From Ottelia alismoides (lineage: Eukaryota > Streptophyta > Magnoliopsida > Alismatales > Hydrocharitaceae), in NCBI GenBank assembly GCA_037367405.1, contig JAZKJV010000091.1:620001-684000 (forward strand): 64,000 nucleotides of DNA, in the 5' to 3' direction. Of the stretch, positions 1-15,100 are shown one piece after another; the first letter of the stretch is position 1, and the number at the start of each line of letters is the position of its first letter. The position numbers and the translations under genes are program-made. The notes below the pieces were generated by a model that ran no database searches, had not been told where the DNA came from, and saw only the letters and a list, made by a program, of their open reading frames with translations.

Positions 1-21
1 AGAGGATATCCCCCTGCATAC

Positions 22-147
22 ATTAAGAGCAGCATTCTCAGACATCAGCCTCTCGCATTCTTCTCGCACACATTGCAGTTCTTCTGCAAGTGTGCTGTTT
101 TCCTCCTTGAGTACGCCAACACGTTGGGCTAGCTCCTCGCATTCTGC
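22..147 (-). CDS. GBF: bZIP exon 12: leucine zipper
   Basis: 126 nt, phase 0, residues 300-341 starting [13 protein letters not shown]. Acceptor CAG at 148-150, donor GTATGC at 16-21. Heptad Leu/Val at 305, 312, 319, 326, 333 and 340. The exon joins the basic-region exon without a frame change, although 23.7 kb separate them. Confidence 0.93.
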
Positions 148-3100
148 CTGCTTCAAAGCACGATTAACAGATCAATGACCACTTAAAGGGGGAAAATGCA
201 TAATTTTACTACATCCTAAATAACCTTGACATGACTAACATTTTTTAAGGTAAATTTTAAACTTGGAGCTCAATAATGTCGGGCGATTCCTCATATTTGA
301 CATCCACGGAACGAATGTCACAAATCGTCAAGATGATGCACGTATCTGTCATCAGACAAAAGTGGCTCAAAACCACAAGAAAAGAACTCCCATTATCTAG
401 AAATGTCTAACTGCCTATCAACTGATATATGGAATCGTGTTTTTACCAGTCACAACTCACAACTACGGAATAAATTTTGTTCAACATATAACCGCCTAGA
501 TTATCAGCTTCTATAAGGCATATTTTCGCTTTGCATTAATGGGGGTAGCTGAAGTTTTCCTATTGTATTCCATCATCTTGCAGACCTCAACACTGAGTCA
601 GAACAGCTGCACTTGATCATAGAGGCGACAATAAGAAGTCTAGGTCCAAATAATGGTGCTAGAGATCGAGGCTGGTCAAAGCAAGTTAAGCAACTTTGTT
701 TAACATTGTAATTCTGCGTTAGCATGGCGTGGTGCATATAGGAGGGTAGCAGAGCAGATGGACTGCAAAATTTTTAAAAAAGCCAACTACAATTAATAAA
801 ATGAAAATCCAATTCTTGTCATCGTTTTTAATAATTAATACGAGTAACTGAATGTGAAAATAAAACTCAATTGTGAAAGAGGCATCGGTAACAAGAATAA
901 GAATAAAAATCAGCAGATGATTGGACAATTATCTACCATTTGATCCAGACATTTTCATTCATTTGTTCAGACTATTCACTTTACATCCTAAGAAAAACAT
1001 CATCAGACCTATTACCACAACCTTAAAATTCATATTTGTATTCAGTTCCTTCAGCATTTTCTGGCCAAAGAGAAAAATAAAAAATAACCATTGCCTTCGA
1101 CTGCATAGAACACGGCTGCTGCTGCTGCCCGTATGGTTTAGTTGCCACCTCCGGCCAAGTCCAACCTTTGACACCCGATGCTTTTTATTTCCTGAGCCAC
1201 CACAGCCGCTGTACTACCAAAGCCACGAATACCGATGTATCCATCACTATAGCATTTCCACTACTAAAACATGGCCAAGGAATCATGTGGGTGCCAGGAT
1301 ACAGTTCTCAAAGTGTGGGTGTCATATCAGAGCCGTGATGTATTCCATCTTTACGTGAATCACTCATTCTGTGGAAGTCAAACAGTTTAAAATCAACCAG
1401 AGTCTTCTTTTCGATAATATAGGTGGGGTATGGGCGTATTCCTCGTTGGATTCAGGTTCAAATGACAGGGTCTCTACCACCTCTGAGGCAGGCACTTTCA
1501 ACATATAAATAAGTTTGAGTCAAACCCAGATGTTGGGACTTGGTTAGTTTGCTCGGCGCAAATCAGACTCCAACCAGTAGGCCAAGATCAAATTATATAA
1601 TATGAGGGAATGCGGCATAATGGGGACCAGGATACAAGGATAATAAAACAAACAAACTAGAGTAGCTGTTATTATTTACACCGTATCGGAATGGAATTTA
1701 TGGAGACCAGAGTTTTCTTTTTCTCCAAATTCCTAATTTTGCACAGGGAACAAATGGTTGCATTTATCTTAAAAAGATATAAAGGAAGAGGTAAAATGAC
1801 TGCAATTGTACTACAAATTATTTCTTGAAATAGACAACAGGAAAATTTTAGAGATCATAGAACGTCATATAGATCACTGAGAATGATGGAAAACGGTTCC
1901 CTGACCACATTTTTTAGGTTTGAGTACTGGACAAATGAATAAATAAGCACAGCATAAAACGGAGAGCTGTTTCTAACCTTACTCGGTAAACAGCGTTGTT
2001 GAGAATATAAAAAAAAAAGGTTGAATCAATTGGCTAATAGGATATGTTGATGGGGATAAATAAGGTGCCTCGCACTACATAATAGAAAAAAAGGTTGAAT
2101 CAATCCTCATATCTCTTGAGGATTATTATGAAGATATTGTGATATCACACTAGACAATGTAAGTCTAAAATATAAGAGTAGTCAAGATCCAATTACCCAA
2201 ATGCCTCAGCCGTTCTCTAATCTCAGCAGGTACTACATCCTAAAAAGATGCAACATCCTTGATTCCACTATGTAGAATGCTGTATACAATTTGTTTGGGT
2301 ACCATGGAACCAAGGGATCCAGAAACTGCACACGGTTGCACAATCCCCTTCTCCCCTAAGATCCATGAGTCCATCTACCTTTGTACGATCGAATTGCACA
2401 GGATATTAAGAATCTAAGATAGTGACTCTGTTTGGCTGCCAAAATCCTACTCGTCAACCCAGCTCAATTCTTCCCCCAGAATCGGGATATTTGTTGTGCA
2501 AAGAAATCATATTGTTGGAGATGTAAATTGCTGTAGTGAGGATTCAAAGTCGATGCCAATTCAGACATCATCAAGAGGAAGAATTTCGGGGATGAGAGGA
2601 AGATGGGGAAAGCACGTCGGAACACAGGGTTTCTGGAAGGGAATTGCGAAGATGCACGTGGAGGGAGAGAAGAAAGGGAGAAAAAGATGGAGAAACTCCA
2701 AACTTTGATATAACTCAATATGTCCCTAAACAAAGCCTACTACCCCTTTATTACAAAGAAGGGCAAAACTACAATATTAAAAAATACTTGCCCCTTAATA
2801 GCTCTATCCAAACCCTGAAAGCCATAATATTATTCAGTTAAATAACGAATTAGAGATCGTGTGCAATATCAATCCATTTAAATAAAATAAAATTGCAAAG
2901 GACTCAAATTGCATAAAAAATAGAAGACAAGAAACCCTAATTTAATCGAAATCGTAATTTTACATCAATACCAAACTTCACGATGCATCAGTTCTCGGAT
3001 GCTTTGAAAAAATCATCTCTTAATGAGTTACTTAATCATCGAGTGTGGCGTACGAATGCTTGATTCTTGTACAGCTGAATCTATGGTAGAAAAATAAGTG

Positions 3101-6100
3101 TGGCGCATAAGGCGGGATCACTGTAGTGTTTCTCATGTAATTATCATCAATACAATTGGATTGGCATTGAAGAGATGATGGGGCACTTGCAACATTGGTG
3201 TTGTGGCAAATGTGCGGAGTTGGGTGAGCAAGAAGTGATGGTGAATGTGTGGAGGTCGAGTGATGGCCTTCTGTGGGAGGTGGAGGCCAGCTTTCCTAGA
3301 AGTGGTGAGAAAGCTTGAAGGTTGCAAGTCGAGAGGTGGAGGATTCAAAGGACGGCTAGTCGGTGGTGAGTTATCGGAAGAAGCCTAAGCGAAGTCTGAT
3401 GTTCTTTCTATGTGGTCTCTTTGGACACATGCCCAGGGAATGCCCGGCTCCTGCTAGGTGCTTTGATAGTGGTGATCGAGGGCACCACATGGCAGCGTGC
3501 CCCGGATAGTTTTTCAACCATCTGGCACAGTTGCTGCTCGTCGAGCAATTGGTCGAAGGCCTTGGGTGGTGTCATCGGTGCCGGTGGAGGGGAGACCCAC
3601 GTTTGCGGATGTTGTGAGAGGTGCATAATTGGGTCCAAGTTTGGTGGACTTATACGATGCGGTTCGGGAGGAGATTCGGTGGATGGCTATTGGTCATTTT
3701 ACCACGAAGCTCTGATGGTTGAAGTGTGTGAAGCTCTTGGTGGGGCGTTCTATGGAAATGTGGTCTTGTTGAGGGGTGATTTGGCATGCATCCAACGTCT
3801 GTCAAAGGTAGAGGCTGGCAAGTTGCTAGCTACGAGTGGGAAGGGTGGTGGCATAAGTGACGAGAGCCTCATTTTGTTGATGACGAATTGTCAGAGAGAC
3901 ATTGGGTGCCCTGCATTCAAGGAGTTGCTTTGTTATCTTGTCGACTTCGTCCTTTGAAACATGCTCTCCAAGATTAGGGCGATGCCTTTGAACTCCTGTC
4001 GGACGGTAGGGCTCCTGGCACTGACATGGAAGCTACAGTGGTGGTGATGCGGTGAAGGTCAGCTCCGATGTGGGGTTGCTTCTCTCCTAAAGGTTGGTCG
4101 TGCAGTCTATCGATTATGGGTGGAAGAGTTAATCCCACCGCCACTTTAAGGGGTTTTTCATTGTCATCAAGTGGCTTGTCAGAGTCGATCTTCATCATCG
4201 GACATCTCAATGCAGTACAAGCACCATTTTCAAAGCCGATGTGTGTCAACTTTTAAATTCCTTAAAAATCTTGGATTTGCAGCTAGAGCAAGAGAATCAA
4301 ACCTTGCAGAGATCTCGATGTCGATGGAATCGGGACCCTTTCTTTCTTCGGCGAAGGGGGTGGTAATACCAAGGATTTCCTGGTTTTGGTGTGTGGAGGG
4401 CCTTATTTTTCTTGGCCGAGTTAGCATCGAGGTTTCAATTCAGTGGTGGGTCGGATCTTTTTCCAGACCGAAGTTGGGTGCCTTTGAGGAGCTGGAGTTT
4501 GTCGGGCCCCACCTACTTAACTTGTTTTAGGGGTTTTCCTATAGAGCTTTTCGGATCGGAGGTGCATCACATAATAACGGAAGGGGCGAAGCTGCTTGCC
4601 TAGGACCTCGACTTCAAAGATGTGTACAACAATCACTAACAGGTGGCTGGCAACAATCTCGCAGTGGGTTTGTCGCAGAAAGGGATGGCGATCTCTGGGG
4701 GGTGTTATTAATGGAGCTTTGTGTGAAGGAAAAGCGACATGGCTCTGATGTGGGAGAGAGATCGCAGAAGAGATTAAAAAGGTACGTCATGCGAGAAAGA
4801 AGCAAGCCAGCGGCACTGTTTTCTGACCAGATGAAAGTCTATGGCAGAAAGACGGTTCCACTAGGCTTAACACCGTTAAAAGAGAGATGTTAATCGAAAT
4901 GCGCAACAAGAGACCAGTTTGTTCCTAGACATAGCTGAAGATGTGGGAGTGGTTTCTACCTTCTCAGGAAGCAAATCGGTTGTTCCATGAAGACCATCTG
5001 TTGGAATGTCAAAGAAGCGAGGTGCGATCAGGAGGTTATTATATGAGTGATGTGGTGATGTTCTTCTCATGCAGGAAACTGAGATCCAATCTTGGATGGT
5101 TCAGTTGTGAACTCGATTAGGTTATCTTGGTACTCAGATTTTTGAGTTGTTGAGGCAAAGGACAATTTGGGGGATTTATCGTTGCTTGGAATGGGAGGTC
5201 GTCTTGAGATTTTATCTAACACATTGGTTCCCACATAATCTTGGCTCTTCTGAAAGATAAGCTTAATGGGGATTCTATAGATTTTTCAAGCATTTATGGG
5301 CCTATTGACGTACCGCTTAGGCCAACGTTGTGAGATGATATGAGGAAGGCCCATGCATTGTTTTCTCTGGTCCCATGGTTGGTGGAGGTGACTTTAGCGT
5401 CCATCTCTTTGTGGCGGACCGACACCGATTGTGGGAGGGGTCAAGACCAAGTTGTCTTTAGTTAATGGAAACAATTCAAGACCTTTAGCTGGAGGTGTTC
5501 GATGCATTTGATTGACATTATACTTTGCATAACTCTAGTTCTAAATCAAGGCTGGATCGATCAATTGTCAGTTGTTTGTCCATTAATTGAGCATGAGTGT
5601 CTTCCTTACTACGATCCAGGTCAAACCACACCCCATGTTGTGGTCCTCAAGGTAGCAGTTGGTTCCTCGATCTTTTTTTCCGGATCGAGAAATCGTGGTA
5701 AATTAAGCCAAGATTCAAAGAAAAGGTACGTGACTTTTGGTCCTCTTATAATTGTGACAGTTCAGCCACGATCAAGTCGTACCATAAGTTGGAAGCCCTT
5801 CGTCTAAAGCTTTGTGAGTACAAGAAAGCGATTCCTGTTGCTCGTGGGGCTCGTCATGATGAGGCACAGGCAGGTCTGGACCAACTAGATAGGGCAGAAG
5901 ACATTAGGTATCTTGAGGGGTCCGAGTTGGCCAGTCGTTTCATTCTTCTTAAAGTCATCCAAGAAGAGGACAAGAAGCAGGAGGTTGAGTGGTATGTAGA
6001 AAGTATACGAGTTCATTGCTCCCGATGTATTAGATCTCGCTTTTCACTCAATTATGCAGCTCTACTAGCTGATAATCCACCAGTCTAGCTCAATTCCGCG

Positions 6101-9100
6101 AACATAGCGTCTCGTCGGGTTAGTGAGGGCGATGCAAACACGAGATTTTTCCACTCTGTGCCAATGGTAGGAGGCGAAATTGCATTCATTCCAAGAACGC
6201 GAGGTTGGAAGGTAATAAGGAGGTGGGGAGGTCATAGTGAATTTCTTTTGCAAGATGAGCAGGTGATTCGCCCATGGCAGCTAGAGGTGAAGTGGGCAAA
6301 GGGCATCGATCTTATCTTCAGAGCATGCGAGAGATCTCACAAAGGATTTTGGTAATTCTGAAGTGCAAGCGATCATGTGCGAACTGAATGTGAATGGAGC
6401 ACGTGGAACTGATGGATTTTATATTTCTTTTTCAGGGAGCTTTGTTCGATGCTCAAGTCTAATGTTATGAATGTGACGTTTAAATTCTCTTCAGGAAACC
6501 TTGGGTTTGAGAGGTTGAACCATGCACTCATCTCCCTAGTCCTGAAGAGGGAGAGTTCTGAACGAGTGCAGGACTTCAGACCGATTGCTTTATCAAATGC
6601 AATCTATCCCACTGTGGCAAAGGTCTTGGCAAGTCGACTATGAGGGGTTATAGATGGGCTTATTGATGAGGTACAGATTGCTTTCATCCTAGATTGTCTA
6701 ATGATGGGCAGCATTTTGATGGGCTTGGATATTGTGGCTGATTAGATGCCTAGATGGGTACACGTGCTCCTGTAGAAGATCAACGTCTCGAAGTCTTATG
6801 ATTGTGCAAATTGACACTTCCTTTGGGCCTCTAAAGCCAAGCATGGTTTCCCAAACGCGTGGATCTCCTAAATGAATATGTGTGTCACCACAACCTCTAT
6901 GCCGATCTTGATTAATGGTAAACCTGAAGGGGGGGGGGGGTGTTCAACAATAATGAGGAGTCAAGCAGGGGTGCCATCTTACCCCTTTGCTTTGTATACT
7001 CATGGCAGATGTCCTTGCAATTATGGTGGGAAGGGTGATGCAGAGGGATGAAACAATGGGCTCAACTGTGGTGACATATCCATTCCTTTGTTACAATATG
7101 CAGATGATACAGTTTTCTTCATTGAGGGAGGGATCTCAGATGTTAGAGGCATGAGCACGGTGTTGGATATCTTTGGTGAGCTTTGGGGCTATCAATTAAC
7201 AGTTTGGATACTCTGAGGTTGAGTTAGAGGAGTGTCGTAATCATCCCCCTTCATATTTGGGGATGTCACTCTCCTGTGGCAAGCTATGGCACTCAACTTG
7301 AAAGGCAGTGGTTGAGAGATTAGAGGGGAAGTTGAAAGGTTGGAAGACTTCTTGTCTTTCTCATGGGGAAAGACTTGTCCCGCTCAAGGCGGTGTTGGTA
7401 GTGATTCCATTTTTTTCTGTCCAGTCGCCTTACTCCTGTGGGAATTCGTCATTGGCTTGAATCTTGTACACGTAGAATCCTCTGGAGCTTGTCTGATGAT
7501 AATGCAAAAATGGTTCACATGGTTGACCCTTCCCACGGATCAAGTTAGTGTTGAGATTCGCAGGCTGGACGATATTGAACAAAACTCTCCTTCTCAAATG
7601 GGCATCAAGAATGTGGGGCAGTGAAATGAGCCTATCTTGTCATCCGGTCATAAGCATCTATCGTCTTCCATCTTCCCCATCCATCCGACAGCGACCGCAT
7701 AATGCACCAACGACTTTTTGGATGGGGGATGGACCTCTAAGTACCAAAGTTCTTTGATTGTTAGGAATAGCGGCGAACCACAGAGCTATTGTGCGTGAGA
7801 TATGGAATGACAATTAGGACTAGCCAACGACATTCACCTCAGTTTTTTCAGAGCAGTGTTTAGATGATTTTATGCAGTTGACAAACCTCATTTCCAGATT
7901 GGTTGGATCTACAACAGGTCGGGGCCATTGGGCTTGGCAGGACGGGTTTTTTCTGTGAATAAGGAGTATTGTGCATTAACAGACAATCGAAGCAACAACC
8001 CTAGAGGAGTGCTGGAACGTGATTGCAGATTTATACGGGCTCTTTGTATACTCATGAAGGTAAAGTTTTTCTTTTCAATCTAGAGATGTTAAGAGGACCC
8101 TGACCAAGATACGTAGAATCGATTTTAGACTGATTGAAGACCCAACATGTGCCCTTTGCATTGAGTCCCCTGAAGATCACCGTCTATTTTATACTTGTGC
8201 TTGTATGTGTTGGGTGTGGTCGTCGACGAATATTGCATGGCTTGACACCTCCTCCCATTTTAATATTCAAGAAAGCCTAATTGCGGACCAATTCAGATAT
8301 GTTGTGGAAATGTGGAAGCCATTAAATTTTATGGGCCGTTTGGTTGTCCTGCAATGTGGTTATTTTCCACGAGGAACAATTTTATGTTGAGAATGTATCT
8401 CTTTTGGCCAGATCTCTCCTTGAGGAGAGACCTGGCTCTTGTAATATTTACTGTTCATTTTTAATATATTTTGGGGCAAACACCATTGCGGGTATTTCCT
8501 CATTTTTTATTCAGAAAAACATTGGTATCATGGGGTTCAGAGAAGTCATTGAACGTGAAAACCAAAAATCTTGACAATGGGAGGTATGAGGATTTATAAA
8601 ATTATCCATGGCTACAAATCCTAGTTCGAATAGATTGTTGCCCACATGCCCCTTATCAGCATTATTTGTATAATTTTCTGAATTGAGGAGCAAAAGCTGA
8701 GAAACCGTAATTTTCATATGCCTTCACTAAAAAGGTCTTCCCATCTATAGGATTTTCCTACCTTTAACCTTTAGTTTAAAGGGTTTGGGTGGGGACTTGC
8801 TATAAATTTACCATGACAACCACTTGTAGCTTTTCTTATGGAATACAATGCCTTTGAAGAGAAGATATAAGCCCTCGACAAGGTTTTTCACCCACCTCCA
8901 ATGCTCACGACAATGACATTTAAGGATCGGGCTATGGCTATGTTTATTTGTGAAGTTGTGTTTGACGATGTGCCAAGATGGGCATCATGGCGGTGGATAG
9001 TTGCAAACCCACCATCATCAATGTTTCAAATGATGTTGGTGGCAATCATTGCAGTCAACCCAGCGGTGGCAGTGACACTTTCGAGGAGAGCAGTAGTAGT

Positions 9101-12100
9101 ATTGGATCTTCACCAGCACAAGGTTCGTAGTGGCGGTGACAGATATGATGCCAGGAGTGATTGTGCAACAATGGCAATGATGACCCAAGATCGAGTGGTG
9201 ACAATGGTGCATGTGCCACCAACGAATTCCATTTGCGTGCCATTTTACTAGGGGCAACGGTGATGTAAGGAGATGCAAGCTATGGTGATATCTGTTGCAA
9301 GGAGGTGGTGGCAATTGCGGCTCTCTTGAAGGTGCCACTTAGATGGAGTTTGGACCCCACATCTCTTATTGATATAGAGGTCGTATGGGGATGTGGAGCC
9401 TTTGATCATCGAGGCAGTTGTCATTTTGATGTTTGGATCTCTTTAGGGCAGCGTTGACATGGGAAGCATGACGTTGTTATCATCGAAAACCCCACGCTTA
9501 CAATCGACCTGGGAGGGCCAGCGTCATGGTGGTGTTATCGCGTAGCGGGTGGCTGCACCAACAAGTGGAGTGATAGTCCTCGATCTTCAAGGGTGGGGGC
9601 ACATTGGTTAGTGGATACAATAGTTGCCTTGTGTTGTGGCTCCATACCATAAAAGGAGTTATTGATGACATGAGTGTTAAAGTTGCAAAAGCCAGAGTAA
9701 TGGAAGTTATATCGGTATAGGAGGTTGTTTAACAAAAAAAAATCTGATGTAATCTTCTTTATGTGAGGATGTTACAACACTCAGAATGATTAAAGTCGCA
9801 GAATGATGCTCTTCTTATTTTTCTTCTTTCATGTTAGTGTCGGCTTCGTGTTGCATGGGCGTTGCAATAGTCTGATTTTTGTAGATGAATGTATCTTCAT
9901 ATATCCACAAGTCCAACTAGCATTGCCTTCAAACACGATCTAGAGAGTCTTAACTTTTCGACGACATGAATGTGAATACGAGTCGTAATTTGTATAGATT
10001 ATAATACATTATATTCCAATGTTGTAAAAGTCGGCCTGACTAGTCAAGTCAAGGGGGTAGCCGACTCGACTAGGCCAAAACAGCCTATAGTCGGGTCCAC
10101 CCAATTAATCGGGCGAATAAACGCCTTTCAAAAAAAAATAAAAATGACACAACCCGAGTACTCGAATACCCGATTACCCTCCCAAATAAGTTTGTGGAGG
10201 TTTCTGTCAAAACAGAACCCCAAACCTTCGTTCTCGAATACTTCAACCCGTCGCCCCTGAGCTGCTCGAGGCTCCTGGACCTACGTCGCGTCGCCGCGTC
10301 GTCGCCTCCTCCTCCACGTCGTCGACGATCTTGCGGCGACTCCTTTTGGAGCCGGTTCTCTGCTGCCCTCCTCTGTAGCAGTAGCAACTCAGATCTCGAC
10401 TCGCCGCCCCCTGAGCTGGTTAGAGTTTTAAAAATGATTTTTTTATTCTTTTTTGCTTAGTTTATTACTTGATTTTAGTTATTAATGCTTAGGTTATCTT
10501 GTTAATTTGCATCTTAGGTTAAAAAATATTAGCTTTTTAGGTTATTTTTTTAATAAAACTTAGATTTAATTGATGATGTACATGTTGCTTAGATATTTTT
10601 TGCTTGGTTTATTGCTTATGTTTATTATTCTCTAAATCTTGGTTAACTTAGATATTTTTTGCTTATATGTTGGCATTGGTTAGCTTATATTTATATGGTC
10701 GGCATTGGTTAGCTTATATGTTCAATTTGGTCAACTTAGAAATTGTTATATGATTGGCATTGGTTAGCTTATATGTTCAATTTGGTCAACTTAGAAATTC
10801 TTATATGATTGGCATTGGTTAGCTTATATGTTCAATTTGTTCAAACTAGAAATTCTTATATGGTCGTCATTGGTCTGCTTGTTATTTAATCTCTTCATTC
10901 AACTTGTGATTTTGTTAGTTAATTAGGAAGTTCAACTTGTGAGTTTCGTTAGCTTTGTGTTTGTCAATTGCCTAAAATATGAATTTGTTGACTATGGAGA
11001 TGGCTACACCTCCAGTGAACGTCGCTTCCGGTAGCGACTCGTCTTTTTACGTACCGCCGGGATTAACTAATCTTGCATGGCAATACGGTTACCTTGCAAA
11101 TCATACGGATCCAAATACAATCACTTGTAGACTGTGCAAGAAGATTGTCGAGGGTGGTGTGTACATGTTCAAGCAACATCTAGAACACCGATGAGGGAAC
11201 GAAGCTAATATGTCCAAAGGTGGACGAGGAAACGAAGAAGAAGAAGAAGAAGATGATGATGATCATGTACCTTGATGATGTTGCCAGGAAGAAGTCCCAG
11301 AAAGCCGTTGATGTTCATGAGATGAGGGAGGAAGTTGATATCACTGGAGATGCGGGTTCGACGAAGAGATCGCGAGTCCCTGAATCTTTGGAGCAGACTA
11401 TCGCATTGGAAGGGCCAACACGTCAGACGGTCATCAAGGATAAATTCTCCAAGGATCATCATGATAGGGTTATCTCGTACATATCCAAATGGGCATATAC
11501 ATCAGTGATTCCGTTTAATAGATTGACAACGAAAAACTCCAAGCAGATGGTAGAGGCGATTGGGAAGTATGGACCTGGACTAAAGCCTCCCACAAGGTAT
11601 GAGCTTAGTGGTTCGCTTCTTAAGAAGGCAGTGAAGGAGATTCACGATGACTTGCAATGCCATCGCGATACGTGGATGTCGGCGGGATGCTCTTTGATGA
11701 CTGATGCGTGGATGGACAAGCGAGGAAGGAGCATCATCAATTTTTGTGTCAATTGCACCTTAAGGACTTCATTTTTGAAGTCCATAGATGCCTCAGATGA
11801 GGCTCACACTGCGGAATACATCTGCAAGTTGGTAGAGTGTTTGAATGAAGTGGGAGTGGATAAAGTGGTTCAGATTGTGGCGGATAATGCATCCGCCAAT
11901 ATAGCAGTAGGAAGATTGTTGGTCACCAAATATCCGCAGTTTTGGTGGACTCTGTGTACCGCACACTCGATGATCTTGCTTTGGAGGAGATAAGCAGAGA
12001 GACGAAAGTGAGGAGTGCAATCACAAAGGTGACGAGGCTTACGGTGTCCATGTACTCTCACACCAAAACTCTAAGCTTGATATGCAAATTGACCAGCAAG

Positions 12101-15100
12101 AGGGACATTGCAAGGCCCGGCCGAACAAGATTTGCAACCACTTTTCTCACTCTTGAGAGCCTAAATGAGAAGAAAGACAAGCTGAGATTGATGTTTTCCT
12201 CAGAAGAGTGGAGAAACTGCCGAATGGTATAAGACCAAGAAGGGAGAAGCAGCGAGTTCCATCGTATTCAGCCCTACATTCTAGAACCATACTGCACATG
12301 CTATCAGAGTTTTCACTACATTGGTTCGTTTATTGTGTGTGGTTGATGCAGATCGACGTCCATCCATGAGCTTTGTATACGGAGGGCTTGAAGAGGCTAA
12401 GCGGGAGATAATTGCAGCATTCAATGGCGTGGAGTCGTCTTATAATTTTTTGGGGGATGTTGTCACCTCCAAGGTCAAAGGGAGGCTCGATACTCCATTG
12501 CATATAGTAGCTTATTACTTGAACCCTTTTTTCTTCTACACTGAGTCTCATGGTGATCCAGATGTTGTGGTGAGGAGAGGGTTTAAGTAGTGCATGGAAA
12601 AATTTTAACCAGATTTGGATATACAAGATGCAATTACCAGGGACGAGCTGCCGGCATATAGACTTGGTCGTGGAGATTTTGGCAAGCCTTTTTAGCTATG
12701 AGACAGTGGATGACAAATGATGGCAATTATGATTCAGGTATTTCAGTCATTGTTTTCTATTAATGCTAATCATTTATTTATTATTTTGACCAATTCTCTA
12801 TTTCAATAGCTAATTGGCGGTATAATCATGGAGATGACACGCCTCATTTGAAAGCTATGACTATCAAAATCTTAAACTTGACGTTTTCATCATCGGGATG
12901 TGAGCGTAACTAGAGTACAATTGACTCGGTATTGGCTCCACTTCACCCACCCAATTCGATTAGTAATAGTAAAATTTAAATTAGTAATTGATATAAAATT
13001 AAATTTTCTTGATCTTCATATCCATGCCAAGAAGAGAAATAGGTTGGAGACGAAGAAGCTAAACGATCTTGTGTACGTGCGTTTCAATTCCAACCTACGG
13101 GAACATCGAGTTGAGAAAGAAAGCAATCCACTCTCATCTCGTGATCGTGCACACATGGCTGAATGACCAGAGATGTCGATGCTCATGATGAGGATATTTT
13201 TCCAGGTTCCAGATTGACATGGGGTGTTGTAGCACATGCTAGTGGTACCAAAAAGAATTTGGAACCAAGAAAGAGCCAACGAGATGAACGTGAAAGGGGA
13301 GCTTCATCGTCAAGCTCCAATGCTACGCTGATAAACGAGGACAAGCTACATCTAGAGGATATAGAACATGGAAGGAAATATCGCGATATATCGGCGATAT
13401 ATCGCCGATATATCGATATCGGCATGGGACAGATATGGGCACCGATATGGCGATATATCCCGATTTCCAAGCATTTTCTTTACAAAGGCTCGTCGATATG
13501 GGCGATATTTCGGTGATATATCGTCGATATATCGTCGAAATATCGTATCGATACGATATCAAAACGATATCGATACGATACGGCCTTCCATGATATAGAA
13601 GAAGAAGATGATGAAGAAGAAGAACGCGATGATGAAGAAGAAGAGTTGGACTTAGATGATGACATTAAGGATTGAATCCGTTGATTTGTGACACTTGTCT
13701 CACTTTTCACTTGTATTATTTTTTGGGCGTGTTGTAAATGTTTTTTTTATTTTTGAACATCTGTTTGTAGCCTTGTACTATGTACCAAATATTTTGTTCT
13801 TAACTTGTTTCATTTTTTCTTCTCTTGCTATATTTTTTAAGCTCTTAAAAATACTAAAACTGCTAAATATATGGATATAAATGAGTATATGTTATAAAAA
13901 TTGATTTATATATTTAAAATATTTAAAAAAATCCAAATCAACTAATGCCCACTAAATTCGATTACTCTCTCGACTGTCGACTAATCCTTAGTCAGTGACC
14001 TTGCCGACCGAGTACCGACTGCCAACTTCTGTAACCTTGATATTATGCTCAACAAAATTCAATAGGATTGTTGAATCATAGGATGACCGGATGACTAACA
14101 CCATACCATGATATAAACTGATGCAAAATCACAAACCATCGAGAGAAATAATTTAGAGGATGAGAGGAAAGGGGAAGCGCATAAGAGCGTATTTTTTCAC
14201 ATGGGAAGCACGAAGAAGCGTGTGGATGGAGAGAAGAACGGGAGAGAGGGAAGGGCAAATTCCAAATTTTAATATAATTCATCATATCCTTGAACAAAGC
14301 CTGCTAACCCAGATATATAAAGACAGAATTACAATATATAAATAAAAAAATACTCAAATCCTAACTCCATCCTAGTTATTAAATTAAATAACTAATAAGA
14401 GATCACATACAACCTCAATTTATATAAATGGTGAAGCCTTCTCCCACTTTAAGTAGGTCAGCTACATGAATTCTTACTCAAATCCATGTTGAAAGATCCG
14501 ACTATTTTTTACGTTGGTTGTCGGCTACCTAACGCGATATTCAAAAGAGGGGATTTAAACCATGAACTTTTTATGTTGGTAGACACTCCGCACTACCACT
14601 AGGCACCAGACCATTGGCATGGGTGCAAATAAAAGTGTGAAAGACTCAAAATGGATGAAATGATAAGATAAAAACTAATTTTATAAGAAACCCTAGTTTT
14701 AAACTAATTTCTAACTTTGTATTGGATCAAAAGTGTTGCAATATGCGCATGGACAAAGGTGGATTGTACTTTTCCAATCCATGTTCATACTTGGTAAACC
14801 CGATCTCGACGAGCAGCACTTATTGAAATTAGCATGGTTAAAAATATGAAGATACTTCTCAAAAAATATCAGGAAATGAGAACATATTCATTATGAGAGG
14901 CTTACTCCTCCTTGAATAGGGAGAAGGGTGGGAAAATAATACAAGAGCCCAAAAGCATAAAAAACAACATATACATATGATTCGAGAGAACTACAAATAA
15001 ATGTTATCTCCACACTACTCAAGCTGGACAAAAATATCAAGCGTGTTCAGATTGGAAACACGTATCATACAGAGTCCTTGTGAGAGTTCCGATGAAGACA

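Larger units (their letters stand above)
10017..14039 (+). mobile_element. hAT DNA transposon with decayed transposase
   Basis: Ends are CAATGTTGTAAAAGTCGG at 10017 and, inverted, CAAGGTTACAGAAGTTGG at 14039. They are imperfect TIRs of hAT type (CARNG) and match the ends of the 439-bp element at 28406-28844. Both sub-ends are rich in GACTAGTC/GTCGACTAAT motifs. The interior carries a BED-finger/DUF659/dimerisation transposase. No convincing 8-bp duplication is visible (flanks TTATATTC and ATATTATG), so the insertion is old or its boundary is off by a few bases. A 226-bp MITE sits inside the 3' part. Confidence 0.8.

Noticed and set aside
921..1358. 145-residue plus-strand ORF near the left end
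   Set aside because: No domain, overlaps an opposite-strand ORF, lies in a bZIP intron; chance frame.
8901..9338. Overlapping 116- and 106-residue ORFs
   Set aside because: His-rich on one strand and Val/Met-rich on the other from a CAC/GTG-rich stretch; no family match recognised.
13367..13592. CRISPR-like or satellite array
   Set aside because: Repeats are short palindromes of irregular spacing without spacers, inside a single element with inverted ends and an 8-bp duplication; the genome is a plant's.
10009..14047. 8-bp target duplication of the large hAT element
   Set aside because: Flanks TTATATTC and ATATTATG do not match when aligned; not claimed.
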